Source of the DNA: Breoghania sp037026715
GTDB lineage: Bacteria > Pseudomonadota > Alphaproteobacteria > Rhizobiales > Stappiaceae
Assembly: GCF_037026715.1 (NCBI RefSeq)
Contig: NZ_JBANCG010000004.1
Coordinates: forward strand, 62,001-126,000
DNA: 64,000 bases
Direction: 5' to 3'
Below the pieces are notes generated by a model. It was not told where the DNA came from. It saw nothing but the letters and a program-made list of their open reading frames with translations, and did not search any database. Each line of letters begins with the position of its first letter. Within the stretch, counting starts at the first letter, position 1. Below, in pieces: positions 25,329-34,238 of this stretch. Both the position numbers and the translations under genes were made by a program.

Positions 25329-26621
25329 ATGTTCGATCTCATCATCCGCAACGCCAACCTGCCCGACGGGCGGGAGGGAATGGACATTGCCGTCAAGGAC
25401 GGCGTCATCAAGGCCGTCGAGCGCGGCATCGCGGCTGAGGCGGGCGAGGTGATCGAGGCGGGCGGACGGCTGGTTTCCCCGCCGTTTGTCGATCCCCACT
25501 TCCACATGGACGCAACGTTATCCCTTGGCCTGCCGCGCATGAACGTCTCCGGCACGCTTCTTGAGGGGATCGACCTTTGGGGCGAGCTCCGGCCGACGCT
25601 GACGCGCGAGGCGGTGGTGGAGCGGGCGCTGAAATATTGCGACCTGGCGGTGGCGCAGGGGCTGCTGGCGATTCGCTCCCATGTGGACGTTTCCGATCCC
25701 AAGCTCGTGACGGTGGAGGCGCTGCTGGAGGTCCGCGAAAGGGTCGCACCCACGATCGACCTGCAGCTCGTCGCCTTCCCGCAGGACGGCTATTACCGCT
25801 GCGCGGCGGCGGCCGATGCGCTCAACCGCGCGCTCGACATGGGCGTCGACGTGGTCGGCGGCATTCCGCATTTCGAGCGCACCATGGAGGATGGCCGGCG
25901 CTCGGTGGAGGCGCTGTGCCGGATCGCGGCGGAACGCGGGCTGATGGTCGACATGCATTGCGACGAGAGCGACGACCCGATGTCCCGCCACGTGGAGACG
26001 CTGGCGGCCGAAACCGTGCGCCACGGGCTTCAGGGCCGCGTTTCCGGCTCGCACCTCACCTCCATGCATTCCATGGACAACTATTACGTCTCCAAGCTCA
26101 TTCCGCTGATGGCGGAGGCGCGGCTGAACGCCATTCCGAACCCGCTCATCAACATCGTCATCCAGGGCCGGCACGACACCTACCCCAAGCGGCGCGGCAT
26201 GACGCGGGTGCGCGAGCTGATGGATGCCGGCATCAACGTCGCCTTCGGCCACGACTGCGTGATGGACCCCTGGTACTCGATGGGCTCCGGCGACATGCTC
26301 GAGGTCGCGCACATGGCGGTGCACGTGGCGCAGATGACCTCGATCGCCGACCGCAAGCGCATCTTCGATGCGATCACCGTCAATTCGGCGCGCGCGCTCG
26401 GGCTCGAAGGCTACGGGCTCGATGTGGGCTGCAACGCCGACATGGTGCTCCTGCAGGCGCGCGGTCCGCTGGAGGCGCTGAGGCTGAAGGCGACGCGGCT
26501 CGCGGTCATCCGCCGTGGCAGGATCATTGCTAGGACGCAACCGAGGATTGCGGAGCTGAGCGTCGCGGGGCGCCCGCAAACCGTCGATCCCGCGGATTAC
26601 GCGCCGATCGCGGCCTCGTGA
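25329..26621 (+). CDS. cytosine deaminase-like amidohydrolase
   Basis: 430-aa metal-dependent amidohydrolase closely resembling CodA. The metal-binding HFH is at residues 57-59 (PHFHMD), then THVDVSD-like SHVDVSDPKLVTVEALLEV, the VDMHCDESDD loop with catalytic glutamate, QGRHDTYPKRRGMTRVREL, and FGHDCVMDPWYSMGSGDML with the metal aspartate. Length and motif order match cytosine deaminases, which also act on isoguanine or other N-heterocycles. The ATG at 25329 was chosen because it starts the standard MFDLIIRNANL beta-strand. The BMP-type transporter operon follows, suggesting use of an imported nucleobase or derivative. Confidence 0.85.
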   Translation: MFDLIIRNANLPDGREGMDIAVKDGVIKAVERGIAAEAGEVIEAGGRLVSPPFVDPHFHMDATLSLGLPRMNVSGTLLEGIDLWGELRPTLTREAVVERALKYCDLAVAQGLLAIRSHVDVSDPKLVTVEALLEVRERVAPTIDLQLVAFPQDGYYRCAAAADALNRALDMGVDVVGGIPHFERTMEDGRRSVEALCRIAAERGLMVDMHCDESDDPMSRHVETLAAETVRHGLQGRVSGSHLTSMHSMDNYYVSKLIPLMAEARLNAIPNPLINIVIQGRHDTYPKRRGMTRVRELMDAGINVAFGHDCVMDPWYSMGSGDMLEVAHMAVHVAQMTSIADRKRIFDAITVNSARALGLEGYGLDVGCNADMVLLQARGPLEALRLKATRLAVIRRGRIIARTQPRIAELSVAGRPQTVDPADYAPIAAS

Positions 26622-26651
26622 GAGGCGCGGCAAACCGCCGGGAGAACAATC

Positions 26652-26712
26652 CTGCACGATGCAATATTGTGCAGACCGTCTGCTTGACAAAAATTTGAGC
26701 AGACGGTCAAAT
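26652..26712 (+). promoter_or_regulatory. promoter overlapped by nested palindromes upstream of the BMP ABC operon
   Basis: A long inverted repeat has arms GACCGTCTGCT (26674-26684) and AGCAGACGGTC (26698-26708) with a 13-nt spacer. A second one just upstream has arms CTGCAC (26652-26657) and GTGCAG (26669-26674). A good -35 element TTGACA (26684-26689) sits in the spacer, with TCAAAT (26707-26712) 17 nt on as -10. The minus-strand reading of 26695-26710, TTGACCGTCTGCTCAA, matches 12 of 14 defined positions of the RutR pyrimidine-repressor consensus TTGACCA-N2-TGGTCAA. A repressor bound here would cover the promoter. Confidence 0.65.
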
Positions 26713-26768
26713 TTACGAGAGACAACAAGCGGGCGCATGACGGCCGCACAACCGGGGTTAACAGGGAT

Positions 26769-27770
26769 ATGGCGATCCTCAAATCGATGACACGCCGCGG
26801 CGTTCTGGCGAGCGGCGCGGCTCTTGGCGCGGGCCTTGCGGTAACGCTTTCCGGCACGCGGGCCGTTCTGGCGGACACGCCCTTGAAGGTGGCGGGCATT
26901 CACGCCTCGCCGGTGGAGAACGCCTGGAACTCGCGCCTGCACGAGGCGCTGCTGGCGGCGGCCAAGGACGGCGTCATCGAGTACGAGTTCTCCGAAGGCG
27001 TGTCGGGCACCGACTATCCGCGCGCCATGCGCGAATACGCGGAAAAGGGCGTCGACCTGATCGTCGGCGAATCCTATGCGGTGGAGCGCGAGGCGCGCCA
27101 GGTCGCCAAGGACTATCCGGACGTGGCCTTCCTGATGGGCTCCTCGGGCGAGGCGTCGGGCGACAATTTCGGCGTCTTCGGCACCTGGAACTTCGACGGT
27201 GCCTATCTGGCGGGCATGCTTGCCGGCAAGATGACCAAGACCAACATCGTCGGCTCCGTCGGCGCCATTCCGATCCCGGAAGTGAACCTCCTGATCAACG
27301 CCTTCAACGCGGGCGTTCACGAGGTGAACCCGGAGTGCAAGACGCTGGTCTCGTTCATCGGCACGTTCTTCGATCCGCCGAAGGCGCGCGAGGCGGGCTT
27401 GGCCGAGATCGATGCGGGCGCGGACATCCTGTTCGGCGAGCGCATCGGCACGGCGGATGCCGCCAAGGAACGCGGCATCAAGGCCGTCGGCTCGCTGATC
27501 GACTACACCGACCGCTATCCCGACACGGTCTTCGCCAACGCGATGTGGTACTTCCGCCCGATCCTCGATGCGGCGGTGGCCGACGTGAAGGCCGGCAAGC
27601 CGGTGGGCCGGGTCTACACCGCCTACGGCCTGATGAAGGAAGGCGGCTCGGACATCGTCTACACCAAGGGCGTGGCGCCCAAGGAAGCGGAAGAGGCGAT
27701 GGAGAAGCGCCGCGCCGAGATCAAGGCCGGCACGTTCGAGGTGCCGCGCGACATGAGCGAGCCCAAGTAA
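26769..27770 (+). CDS. BMP family ABC transporter substrate-binding protein
   Basis: 333-aa periplasmic binding protein of the basic membrane protein (PnrA/nucleoside-binding) family. The signal sequence starts MAILKSMTRRGVLASGAALG, with a twin-arginine pair, and ends near RAVLA. Family segments include YEFSEGVSGTDYPRAMREYA, GVDLIVGESYAVEREARQVAK, FGTWNFDGAYLAGMLAG and FIGTFFDPPKAREAGLAEID. It is the first gene behind the palindromic promoter. The family binds purine and pyrimidine nucleosides or related compounds; the ligand here is not known. Confidence 0.9.
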   Translation: MAILKSMTRRGVLASGAALGAGLAVTLSGTRAVLADTPLKVAGIHASPVENAWNSRLHEALLAAAKDGVIEYEFSEGVSGTDYPRAMREYAEKGVDLIVGESYAVEREARQVAKDYPDVAFLMGSSGEASGDNFGVFGTWNFDGAYLAGMLAGKMTKTNIVGSVGAIPIPEVNLLINAFNAGVHEVNPECKTLVSFIGTFFDPPKAREAGLAEIDAGADILFGERIGTADAAKERGIKAVGSLIDYTDRYPDTVFANAMWYFRPILDAAVADVKAGKPVGRVYTAYGLMKEGGSDIVYTKGVAPKEAEEAMEKRRAEIKAGTFEVPRDMSEPK

Positions 27771-27821
27771 GACGGCGCCGAAAACAGAACTGCGATTGAC
27801 GGCGTGAACGCCCGACCAACC

Positions 27822-29240
27822 ATGACAGGACAGGACGACGCGATGGCCCTTGCAGAGGCCATCGCGTCTTCACATGTGAGCGCGATCGAGGCGATGGATG
27901 CCGCGATCGGCGCCGCAAGAACCCATTCCGGCTTCGGCGCCGTCGACGTTCTCGTGCCAGAACTCGGCATCTGCGTCGCGGAGGTGATGGAACAGGAGCG
28001 GCTCGACCGGCCGGCCCGGTTCGTCACCCGGCCCTTCGCCGGCGTGCCGACGCTTGCCAAGAACCTCGGCAGCCCGTTCGCCGGCATTCCCGCAAGCGCC
28101 GGCTCCAACGCGCTGCGCGGCACCGCGAACGGCACCGCCGACAGCGAATTCGCCCGCCGGTTCCGCAAGATGGGACTGATCCCCTTCGGCTCCACGCTGG
28201 TGCCGGAATTCGGCCTGTCGCTGGCGACCGAGCCCCTCGGCCTGCCGCCGGCGCGCAATCCGCTCGATCCCGAACGCACGCCCGGCGGCTCTTCCGGCGG
28301 GGCGGCGGCGGCGGTGGCGGCCGGCATCGTCGCCATCGCGCATGCGACGGATGCGGGCGGTTCCATCCGCGTGCCGGCCGCCTGCTGCGGCCTCATCGGC
28401 CTGAAGCCCTCGCGCGGGCTGATGCCGGGCGGACCCGATTTCCGCAATCACCTCAGCGGGATAGCCTCGGAATTCGCCGTTTGCCGGTCGGTGCGCGATG
28501 CGCGCCGGGCCTTCGATCATCTGGCCGGCCATGCCAAGGGGCCGACGCCGGAACCCGTCCTCGATCCCGATATCCAGAGCCGGCTGACGATCGGCCTTAT
28601 CGGCGATCTCGGACCCTTCGCGTTCGATCCGGCGCGCGAGAAGGCCTTGCGCGAGGCGGCCGCCCTTCTGGAAGGCGCCGGCCACCGGATCGTCGATATT
28701 CCGTTCGCCCGCCTCCAGACCTTTGTTGCCAGCAGCATGCGCGGCTTCGACCGCATTATCTGTGCCTCCATGGCGGCCGGGTTTTCGGACGGCACCCTCG
28801 ACGAGGACAAGCTGGAGCCGCTGACGCGCGCGGTGCTGGAACGCGGGCGGGCGCTTTCGGCGGCCGAGCTGTGGAGCGCAGAGCAGGAAGGCGTGCTCGC
28901 CGCCCATGCGATGTGGCGGCTCTTCGGCGAGGTCGATCTCCTGCTGACGCCGATGCTCAGCGCCGCCCCGCCGAAGCTCGGCGCGTTCCCGACCGATCAT
29001 GACGCGGTAGAGGCCCACTGGGGCCGCATGACGGCGTTTGCGCCGCTCGCCTCGCTCGCCAACATGACGGGCGTTCCGGCCCTTGCCATGCCGTTTGGCG
29101 AGGATGCGGACGGCCTGCCGCTTCCCGTCCAGATCATGGGACCGATGGGCGCCGACAGGCGGCTTTTGACACTGGCCGAAACGCTGGAGCGACTGCGGCC
29201 ATGGGCTCACCGTTTTCCGGTCGCGGGGTTGCCGGCATGA
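27822..29240 (+). CDS. amidase signature family hydrolase
   Basis: 472-aa amidase. The Ser-cisSer-Lys triad is visible: lysine in GVPTLAKNLGSPFAG, the cis-serine in RTPGGSSGGAAAAVAAG and the nucleophile in ATDAGGSIRVPAACCGLIGLKPS. Starts are possible at 27804 (GTG), 27822 (ATG) and 27843 (ATG after AGGACAGGAC); I chose 27822, and the true start may be 27843. The stop overlaps the start of the ABC ATPase (ATGA), so hydrolase and transporter are co-expressed. It probably cleaves an amide or ureide bond in the imported compound or its product. Confidence 0.87.
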   Translation: MTGQDDAMALAEAIASSHVSAIEAMDAAIGAARTHSGFGAVDVLVPELGICVAEVMEQERLDRPARFVTRPFAGVPTLAKNLGSPFAGIPASAGSNALRGTANGTADSEFARRFRKMGLIPFGSTLVPEFGLSLATEPLGLPPARNPLDPERTPGGSSGGAAAAVAAGIVAIAHATDAGGSIRVPAACCGLIGLKPSRGLMPGGPDFRNHLSGIASEFAVCRSVRDARRAFDHLAGHAKGPTPEPVLDPDIQSRLTIGLIGDLGPFAFDPAREKALREAAALLEGAGHRIVDIPFARLQTFVASSMRGFDRIICASMAAGFSDGTLDEDKLEPLTRAVLERGRALSAAELWSAEQEGVLAAHAMWRLFGEVDLLLTPMLSAAPPKLGAFPTDHDAVEAHWGRMTAFAPLASLANMTGVPALAMPFGEDADGLPLPVQIMGPMGADRRLLTLAETLERLRPWAHRFPVAGLPA

Positions 29241-30778
29241 GCGAGACACCTGTCCTGCGCCTCTCCAACATCTCCAAGCGCTTCGGCGACACCATCGCCA
29301 ACGACGCGGTGTCCATCGATCTCGCGCGCGGCGAGGTGCTGGCGCTTCTGGGCGAGAACGGTGCCGGCAAGACAACGCTGATGTCGATCCTGTTCGGCCA
29401 CTACACGCCCGACGAGGGCACGGTGGAGGTGGAGGGCCGCGCCCTGCCGCCGGGCCGGCCGCGCGCGGCAATCGATGCCGGCGTCGGCATGGTGCACCAG
29501 CACTTCTCGCTTGCCGCGAACCTGACGGTTCTGGAAAACGTCATGACCGGCACCCAGAGCCTGTGGCGGGCGAAATCGGACACGGCTTCGGCGCGCCGCA
29601 AGCTCGCCGAGATAGCCGACCGCTTCGGGCTGGCGGTCAACCCGGATGCGCGCCTCGGTGATCTGTCGGTCGGCGAGCAGCAGCGCGTGGAGATCCTCAA
29701 GGCGCTCTACAACGACGCGCGCATCCTGATCCTCGACGAGCCGACGGCGGTGCTGACCAACGCGGAGGCCGAGCGGCTGTTTTCCACCTTGCGCGAAATG
29801 GCGCGCCAGGGCCTGTCGCTGATCTTCATCTCGCACAAGCTCAACGAGGTGCTGGCCGCCGCCGACCGGGTGGTGGTTCTGCGCGGCGGCAAGGTGGTGG
29901 CCGAACGCCAGGCGGAAGCAACCACCAAGGAAGAGCTGGCCGAACTGATGGTCGGGCGCCAGGTCGCGCGGCCGAAACGCGAGGCCGGCAAGGCGGGCGA
30001 TGTGGTGCTGGAGGCCATCGGCGCCTCCCTCGTCGTTGACGGCGTCGCGCGTCTCTCGGATCTCAACTTCCAGATCCGCGCCGGCGAGACGCTCGGCATC
30101 ATCGGCGTTTCCGGCAACGGGCAGGCGCAGCTCGCACACCTCGTCTCGGGCCTGTCGGATGCGACCGCGGGCGAACTCAGGCTCTTCGGCGAACCGATCC
30201 CGACCGGCGTGGAAGCGCTGGTGGAAGCCGGCGTCGGCCGCATTCCCGAAGACCGCAACGCCGAAGGCGCCATCGGCGAGATGACGCTTTGGGAAAACGC
30301 CATTCTGGAGCGGGTGCGCTCGAAGCGCTTTTCGAAGAACGGTTTCGTCGACAGGGCGGCGGCGCGGGCGTTCGCGGCGACCATCATCGAGGACTTCGAC
30401 GTGCGCGGCGGCGCCCCCGACCGGCGCACGCGGCTTCTTTCGGGCGGCAACATGCAGAAGCTCATTCTGGGCCGCAACCTGCACGACCAGCCGAAGCTGC
30501 TGATCGCCGCCCAGCCGACGCGCGGCCTTGATGAAGGCGCGATCGCCGCCGTTCACACCCGCATTCTCGAAGCCCGCGCCAAGGGAGCCGCCGTGCTGCT
30601 GATTTCGGAGGATCTGGACGAGGTGCTGAGCCTTGCCGACCGCATCCGCGCCATCGTCAAGGGACGGCTGTCGCCGCCGCTTGCAGCCGAAGAGGCCAAT
30701 GCGCAGAGACTGGGGCTGATGATGGCGGGCGACTGGAACAAGGATAGCCAGTACGGGGAGGCCAGCCATGCGCTTTGA
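29237..30778 (+). CDS. BMP-type ABC transporter ATP-binding protein (double ATPase)
   Basis: 513-aa ATPase with two fused nucleotide-binding domains, as in sugar/nucleoside importers. The first has Walker A GENGAGKTT, the MVHQHFSLAANLTVLENVMTG segment, LSVGEQQRVEILKALY and LILDEPTAVL. The second has a degenerate Walker A (GVSGNGQAQLAHL), LSGGNMQKLILGRNL and LLIAAQPTRGLD. Loss of the P-loop lysine in the second half is normal for this subfamily. The start ATG at 29237 overlaps the amidase stop. Confidence 0.92.
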   Translation: MSETPVLRLSNISKRFGDTIANDAVSIDLARGEVLALLGENGAGKTTLMSILFGHYTPDEGTVEVEGRALPPGRPRAAIDAGVGMVHQHFSLAANLTVLENVMTGTQSLWRAKSDTASARRKLAEIADRFGLAVNPDARLGDLSVGEQQRVEILKALYNDARILILDEPTAVLTNAEAERLFSTLREMARQGLSLIFISHKLNEVLAAADRVVVLRGGKVVAERQAEATTKEELAELMVGRQVARPKREAGKAGDVVLEAIGASLVVDGVARLSDLNFQIRAGETLGIIGVSGNGQAQLAHLVSGLSDATAGELRLFGEPIPTGVEALVEAGVGRIPEDRNAEGAIGEMTLWENAILERVRSKRFSKNGFVDRAAARAFAATIIEDFDVRGGAPDRRTRLLSGGNMQKLILGRNLHDQPKLLIAAQPTRGLDEGAIAAVHTRILEARAKGAAVLLISEDLDEVLSLADRIRAIVKGRLSPPLAAEEANAQRLGLMMAGDWNKDSQYGEASHAL

Positions 30779-31817
30779 ACGCCGCCCGCACCGGCCTTTC
30801 GCCCTCGTCATCGCCTCGCCGGTGATCGCCATCGCGGCCGCGCTCGCCATATCGGGTGTGCTGATCGCGCTGGCCGGCGCGCCGGTGCTTGAGGCCTATT
30901 ACCAGATCGCCGTCGGCTCCTTCGGCTCCAAACTCGCCTTCACCGAGACGCTGACCCGGGCAACCCCGCTGATCTTCACCGGACTTGCCGCCGCCGTCGC
31001 CTTCCGGGCGCAGGTGTGGAATATCGGCGCGGAAGGGCAGTTCTACATCGGCGCCATCGCGGTCGCCGCCTTCGGCGCGCAGGCGACCGCCGGGCTGCCG
31101 GCAGCACTCGCCATTCCGCTTCTCATGTTCATCGGCGCCGTCGCCGGCATGATCGTGCTGCTCGTGCCGCTGGGGCTTCGGCTGCGCTTCGGCGTGGACG
31201 AGGTGGTGACGACGCTGCTTTTGAACTTCGTCGCGGTCCTGTTCGTCTCCATGCTGATCGAGGGACCGCTGAAGGACCCGCTGGCCTTCGGCTGGCCGCA
31301 GTCGGTTCCGGTCGCCGACAACGCGATCCTGCCCAAGCTGATCGAGCGCTCGCGGCTCCACATCGGGCTGGCGGTGGCGGTCGCGATCGCCGTCGTCGTC
31401 CATATCGTGCAGGCGCGCACGGTCTTCGGCATGCAGTCCAAGGCGGCGGGGCTCAACCCGAGAGCTGCGAAATTCGCCGGCGTGCCGCTCGCCTCCACGC
31501 TGATCAAGGTGGCGTGCCTTTCCGGCGGGCTGGCCGGGCTTGCGGGTGCTGTCGAGGTGATGGGCGTGAAGGGCTACGTGACCACGGATCTCTCGCCCGG
31601 CTTCGGCTATTCCGGCATCATCGTCGCCATGCTCGCCAATCTTCATCCCATCGGCGTCATCGCGGCCGCGCTCTTCACCGCCGCGATGTTCGTCGGCGCG
31701 GACGGCATGAGCCGGGCCATCGGCATCCCGAGCTATATCGCCGACGTCACCGTCGCCCTGTCGCTGCTGACCATGCTGGTGGCGCTGTTCTTCACGCAGT
31801 ACAGGATCCGCAAATAA
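30768..31817 (+). CDS. BMP-type ABC transporter permease 1
   Basis: 349-aa integral membrane protein with about 9-10 hydrophobic segments. Family hallmarks are RATPLIFTGLAAAVAFRAQVWNIGAEGQFYIGAIA and FGVDEVVTTLLLNFVAVLFVS. The start at 30768 overlaps the end of the ATPase gene by 11 nt, and its stop overlaps the next permease start (TAATG). It forms half of the nucleoside-type channel. Confidence 0.92.
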   Translation: MRFERRPHRPFALVIASPVIAIAAALAISGVLIALAGAPVLEAYYQIAVGSFGSKLAFTETLTRATPLIFTGLAAAVAFRAQVWNIGAEGQFYIGAIAVAAFGAQATAGLPAALAIPLLMFIGAVAGMIVLLVPLGLRLRFGVDEVVTTLLLNFVAVLFVSMLIEGPLKDPLAFGWPQSVPVADNAILPKLIERSRLHIGLAVAVAIAVVVHIVQARTVFGMQSKAAGLNPRAAKFAGVPLASTLIKVACLSGGLAGLAGAVEVMGVKGYVTTDLSPGFGYSGIIVAMLANLHPIGVIAAALFTAAMFVGADGMSRAIGIPSYIADVTVALSLLTMLVALFFTQYRIRK

Positions 31818-32758
31818 TGGAGATCCTCGACATCTTCGCTTCCGCAGGCCTGTGGGCCGCCGTGCTGCGCATCGCCACACCGCTGATCTTCGGCACGCTG
31901 GGGGCGCTCCTGTGCGAGCGCGCGGGCGTTCTGAACCTCGGCATTGAGGGCATCATGACCTTCGGCGCGATGGTGGGCTGGCTTGCGGTCTTCAACGGCG
32001 CGGACCTGTGGACCGGGCTTCTCGTGGCCGCAATCTGCGGCGCGCTGTTCGGGCTGCTGCACGCCGCACTGACCGTGACGCTCGGCCTGTCGCAGCACGT
32101 GACGGGGCTCGGCATCACGCTGTTTTCAAGTTCGCTCAGCTATTTCCTGTTCCGCCTGATCGTGCCCGTCGCCGGCACGCCGCCGACCATCGAGCCGTTC
32201 CAGCCGATCGACATTCCGGGCCTTTCCGACCTTCCCTTCGTGGGACCTGCGCTGTTCACCCAGACCGCGCCGACCTATCTCGCGGTTCTGCTCGCCGTCG
32301 TGCTCGGCTACGTGCTGTTCTTCACGCCGCTGGGATTGGCCGTGCGCATGACGGGCGAGAACCCGCATGCGGCGGAGGCGCAGGGCGTCAACCCGATCAC
32401 GGTGCGCTACGGCGCGATCATGGCCGGCAGCGCGCTGATGGGCGTGGGCGGCGCGTTCCTGACGCTGTCGGCGTTCAACTCGTTCTTCCCGACGATGATC
32501 CAGGGACGCGGCTGGGTGTGCATCGCGCTCGTCGTGTTCTCCTCGTGGCGACCCTCCCGGGCGCTGCTCGGCGCGCTGCTGTTCGCGCTGTTCGACGCCT
32601 ACCAGCTCCGCCTCCAGACCGTCGTCGGCAAGGCGGTGCCCTATCAGCTTTTTCTGATGGTGCCCTACATCATGTCGATCGTCGCGCTCGTGGTGATGGC
32701 CCGGCGCGCAAGAGTGCCGCAGGCGCTGATGCAGGCCTATCGGCGCGGGGAACGGTAG
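31817..32758 (+). CDS. BMP-type ABC transporter permease 2
   Basis: 313-aa integral membrane protein, the second half of the channel. It has RIATPLIFGTLGALLCERAGVLNLGIEGIMTFGAM, then GLSQHVTGLGITLFSSSLSY and RMTGENPHAAEAQGVNPITVRYGAI, all typical of the family. It starts at the ATG at 31817 within TAATG. It is the last gene of the operon; a repeat element lies 45 nt downstream. Confidence 0.92.
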   Translation: MEILDIFASAGLWAAVLRIATPLIFGTLGALLCERAGVLNLGIEGIMTFGAMVGWLAVFNGADLWTGLLVAAICGALFGLLHAALTVTLGLSQHVTGLGITLFSSSLSYFLFRLIVPVAGTPPTIEPFQPIDIPGLSDLPFVGPALFTQTAPTYLAVLLAVVLGYVLFFTPLGLAVRMTGENPHAAEAQGVNPITVRYGAIMAGSALMGVGGAFLTLSAFNSFFPTMIQGRGWVCIALVVFSSWRPSRALLGALLFALFDAYQLRLQTVVGKAVPYQLFLMVPYIMSIVALVVMARRARVPQALMQAYRRGER

Positions 32759-32802
32759 CGGCGGAGGGGACCGAGGACACGGTCTCACACCCCGCCGCCG
32801 TC

Positions 32803-32886
32803 ATCACCCGGCTCCGTCCGGGTGATCCAGCGCACGCCCCATGTGCTGCCGCCTGCGATGGATTGCCCGGACTTGCGCCGGGCAAT
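32803..32886. repeat. two-hairpin intergenic repeat, copy 2 of 5
   Basis: Same architecture and orientation as copy 1: module A (ATCACCCGG / CCGGGTGAT) from 32803, spacer starting CCAGCGCACGCCCC and ending GATGG, and module B (ATTGCCCGG / CCGGGCAAT) ending at 32886, followed by GACGACGGAGGGGT. It lies between the converging permease and acyl-CoA dehydrogenase genes and may also end transcription there. Confidence 0.8.
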
Positions 32887-32969
32887 GACGACGGAGGGGT
32901 CTGGGCGATCAAACTCGCAAGAACATGTCCCGAAGGACGGGCGACCTGCTCGCCTCCGAACGCAGCGCC

Positions 32970-34175
32970 CTACCCCCAGCTCCAGTAGTCGTCGCCTTCC
33001 TTGGCATAGAAGCGCGAGAGCACCATCTTGTGCACCTCCGAGGCGCCGTCGACGATGCGGGCGCAGCGGGCGTAGCGGTACATCCATTCCAGCATGGTGT
33101 CCTTGGAATAGCCGCGCGCGCCGTTGAGCTGGATCGCGGTGTCGATCGCCTTGTGCAGCGTGTCCGCCATGTGGATCTTGGCACTCGACACTTCCTTCCG
33201 GGCACGGTCGCCCTGATCAAGCTTCCAGGCCGCGTGCATGACCAAGAGCCGGCCCATCTGGATCTCGTGCGCCACCTCGCCGAGCGCCAGTCCGACCGAT
33301 TCGCGATCGGCGAGACGAACACCGAAGCCCTCGCGGCGCGAGACATACTCCTGCGCGATCTCCATCGCCCGCTTGGAAACGCCGAGCCAGCGCATGCAAT
33401 GGGTGAGGCGGGCCGGCCCGAGGCGGATCTGCGTCACCTTCAGCCCGTCGCCGACCTCCATCAGCCGGCAGCTGTCGGGGATCTCCAGCCCGTCGAATTC
33501 CAGCTCGCACACGCCGCCGTGCTCATCAGGGCCCATGTTCTCGATGCGCCGCACGATGCGCCAGCCGGGCTGGTCGCGGTGGAACAGGAAGGCGGTCAGG
33601 TGCCGGCGCTTCTCGTCCGGATTGTCGTCGGTGCGCGCGATCAGGATGAAGTGTTTTGCGATCGCCGCGCCCGAGATGAACCACTTGTGGCCGTAGATTT
33701 TCCAGCTGTCGCCGTGGCGCTCGGCGCGGGTGCGGATCATGCCGGGATCGGAGCCGCCGCCGGGATGCGGTTCGGTCATCACGAAGGAGGAGTTGACCTC
33801 GCCCTCGATGATCGGCTGCAGCCAGCGCGCCTTCTGCTCTTCCGTGGCCGTCATTTCCAGAAGCCGCATGTTGCCGTCGTCGGGTGCCGCGCTGTTGAAG
33901 ACGCACGGCCCGAAGACGCAGCGGTTCGCCTCCTCGTAGAAGACGGCCTGGCCAACCATGGAAAGCCCGAGCCCGCCGCGTTCCTGCGACACCTGCGGCG
34001 CCCACAGCCCCGCCGCGCGCGCCTTCACGCGCAGCTCGTCGCGCAGCGCAAGGCGGATGTTCTCGTATTCGTTGTAGGTCGCGGGATCGGATTCGAGCGG
34101 CAGCAGGTGTTCGGCGACGAACGCGCGCACGCTGAGGCGAAGCTCCTCGTGACGGGGATCGAGCGTGAAATCCAT
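32970..34175 (-). CDS. acyl-CoA dehydrogenase family protein (ACAD10/11-like)
   Basis: 401-aa flavoprotein. It has YEEANRCVFGPCVFNSAAPDDGN, the FAD/substrate segment FVMTEPHPGGGSDPGMIRTRAER, and ends RIVDGASEVHKMVLSRFYAKEG, where the catalytic-glutamate position of medium-chain enzymes reads DG. This pattern is seen in the long-chain/ACAD11-like group. The start ATG at 34175 follows AAGGAA; an in-frame ATG at 34193 is less well placed. The SDR gene 63 nt upstream is on the same strand. Substrate unknown. Confidence 0.88.
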   Translation of the reverse strand: MDFTLDPRHEELRLSVRAFVAEHLLPLESDPATYNEYENIRLALRDELRVKARAAGLWAPQVSQERGGLGLSMVGQAVFYEEANRCVFGPCVFNSAAPDDGNMRLLEMTATEEQKARWLQPIIEGEVNSSFVMTEPHPGGGSDPGMIRTRAERHGDSWKIYGHKWFISGAAIAKHFILIARTDDNPDEKRRHLTAFLFHRDQPGWRIVRRIENMGPDEHGGVCELEFDGLEIPDSCRLMEVGDGLKVTQIRLGPARLTHCMRWLGVSKRAMEIAQEYVSRREGFGVRLADRESVGLALGEVAHEIQMGRLLVMHAAWKLDQGDRARKEVSSAKIHMADTLHKAIDTAIQLNGARGYSKDTMLEWMYRYARCARIVDGASEVHKMVLSRFYAKEGDDYWSWG

Positions 34176-34238
34176 CGGTCGTGTTCCTTGCAAGGGCAGA
34201 AAGGGACGGTGGGGAAAGGGCAGAAAGAGAGGGCGGGA

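Noticed and set aside
25518..27320. Minus-strand open frame of 600 codons across the codA-like and BMP genes
   Set aside because: It crosses the palindromic promoter and two convincing plus-strand genes; composition is that of an antisense frame.
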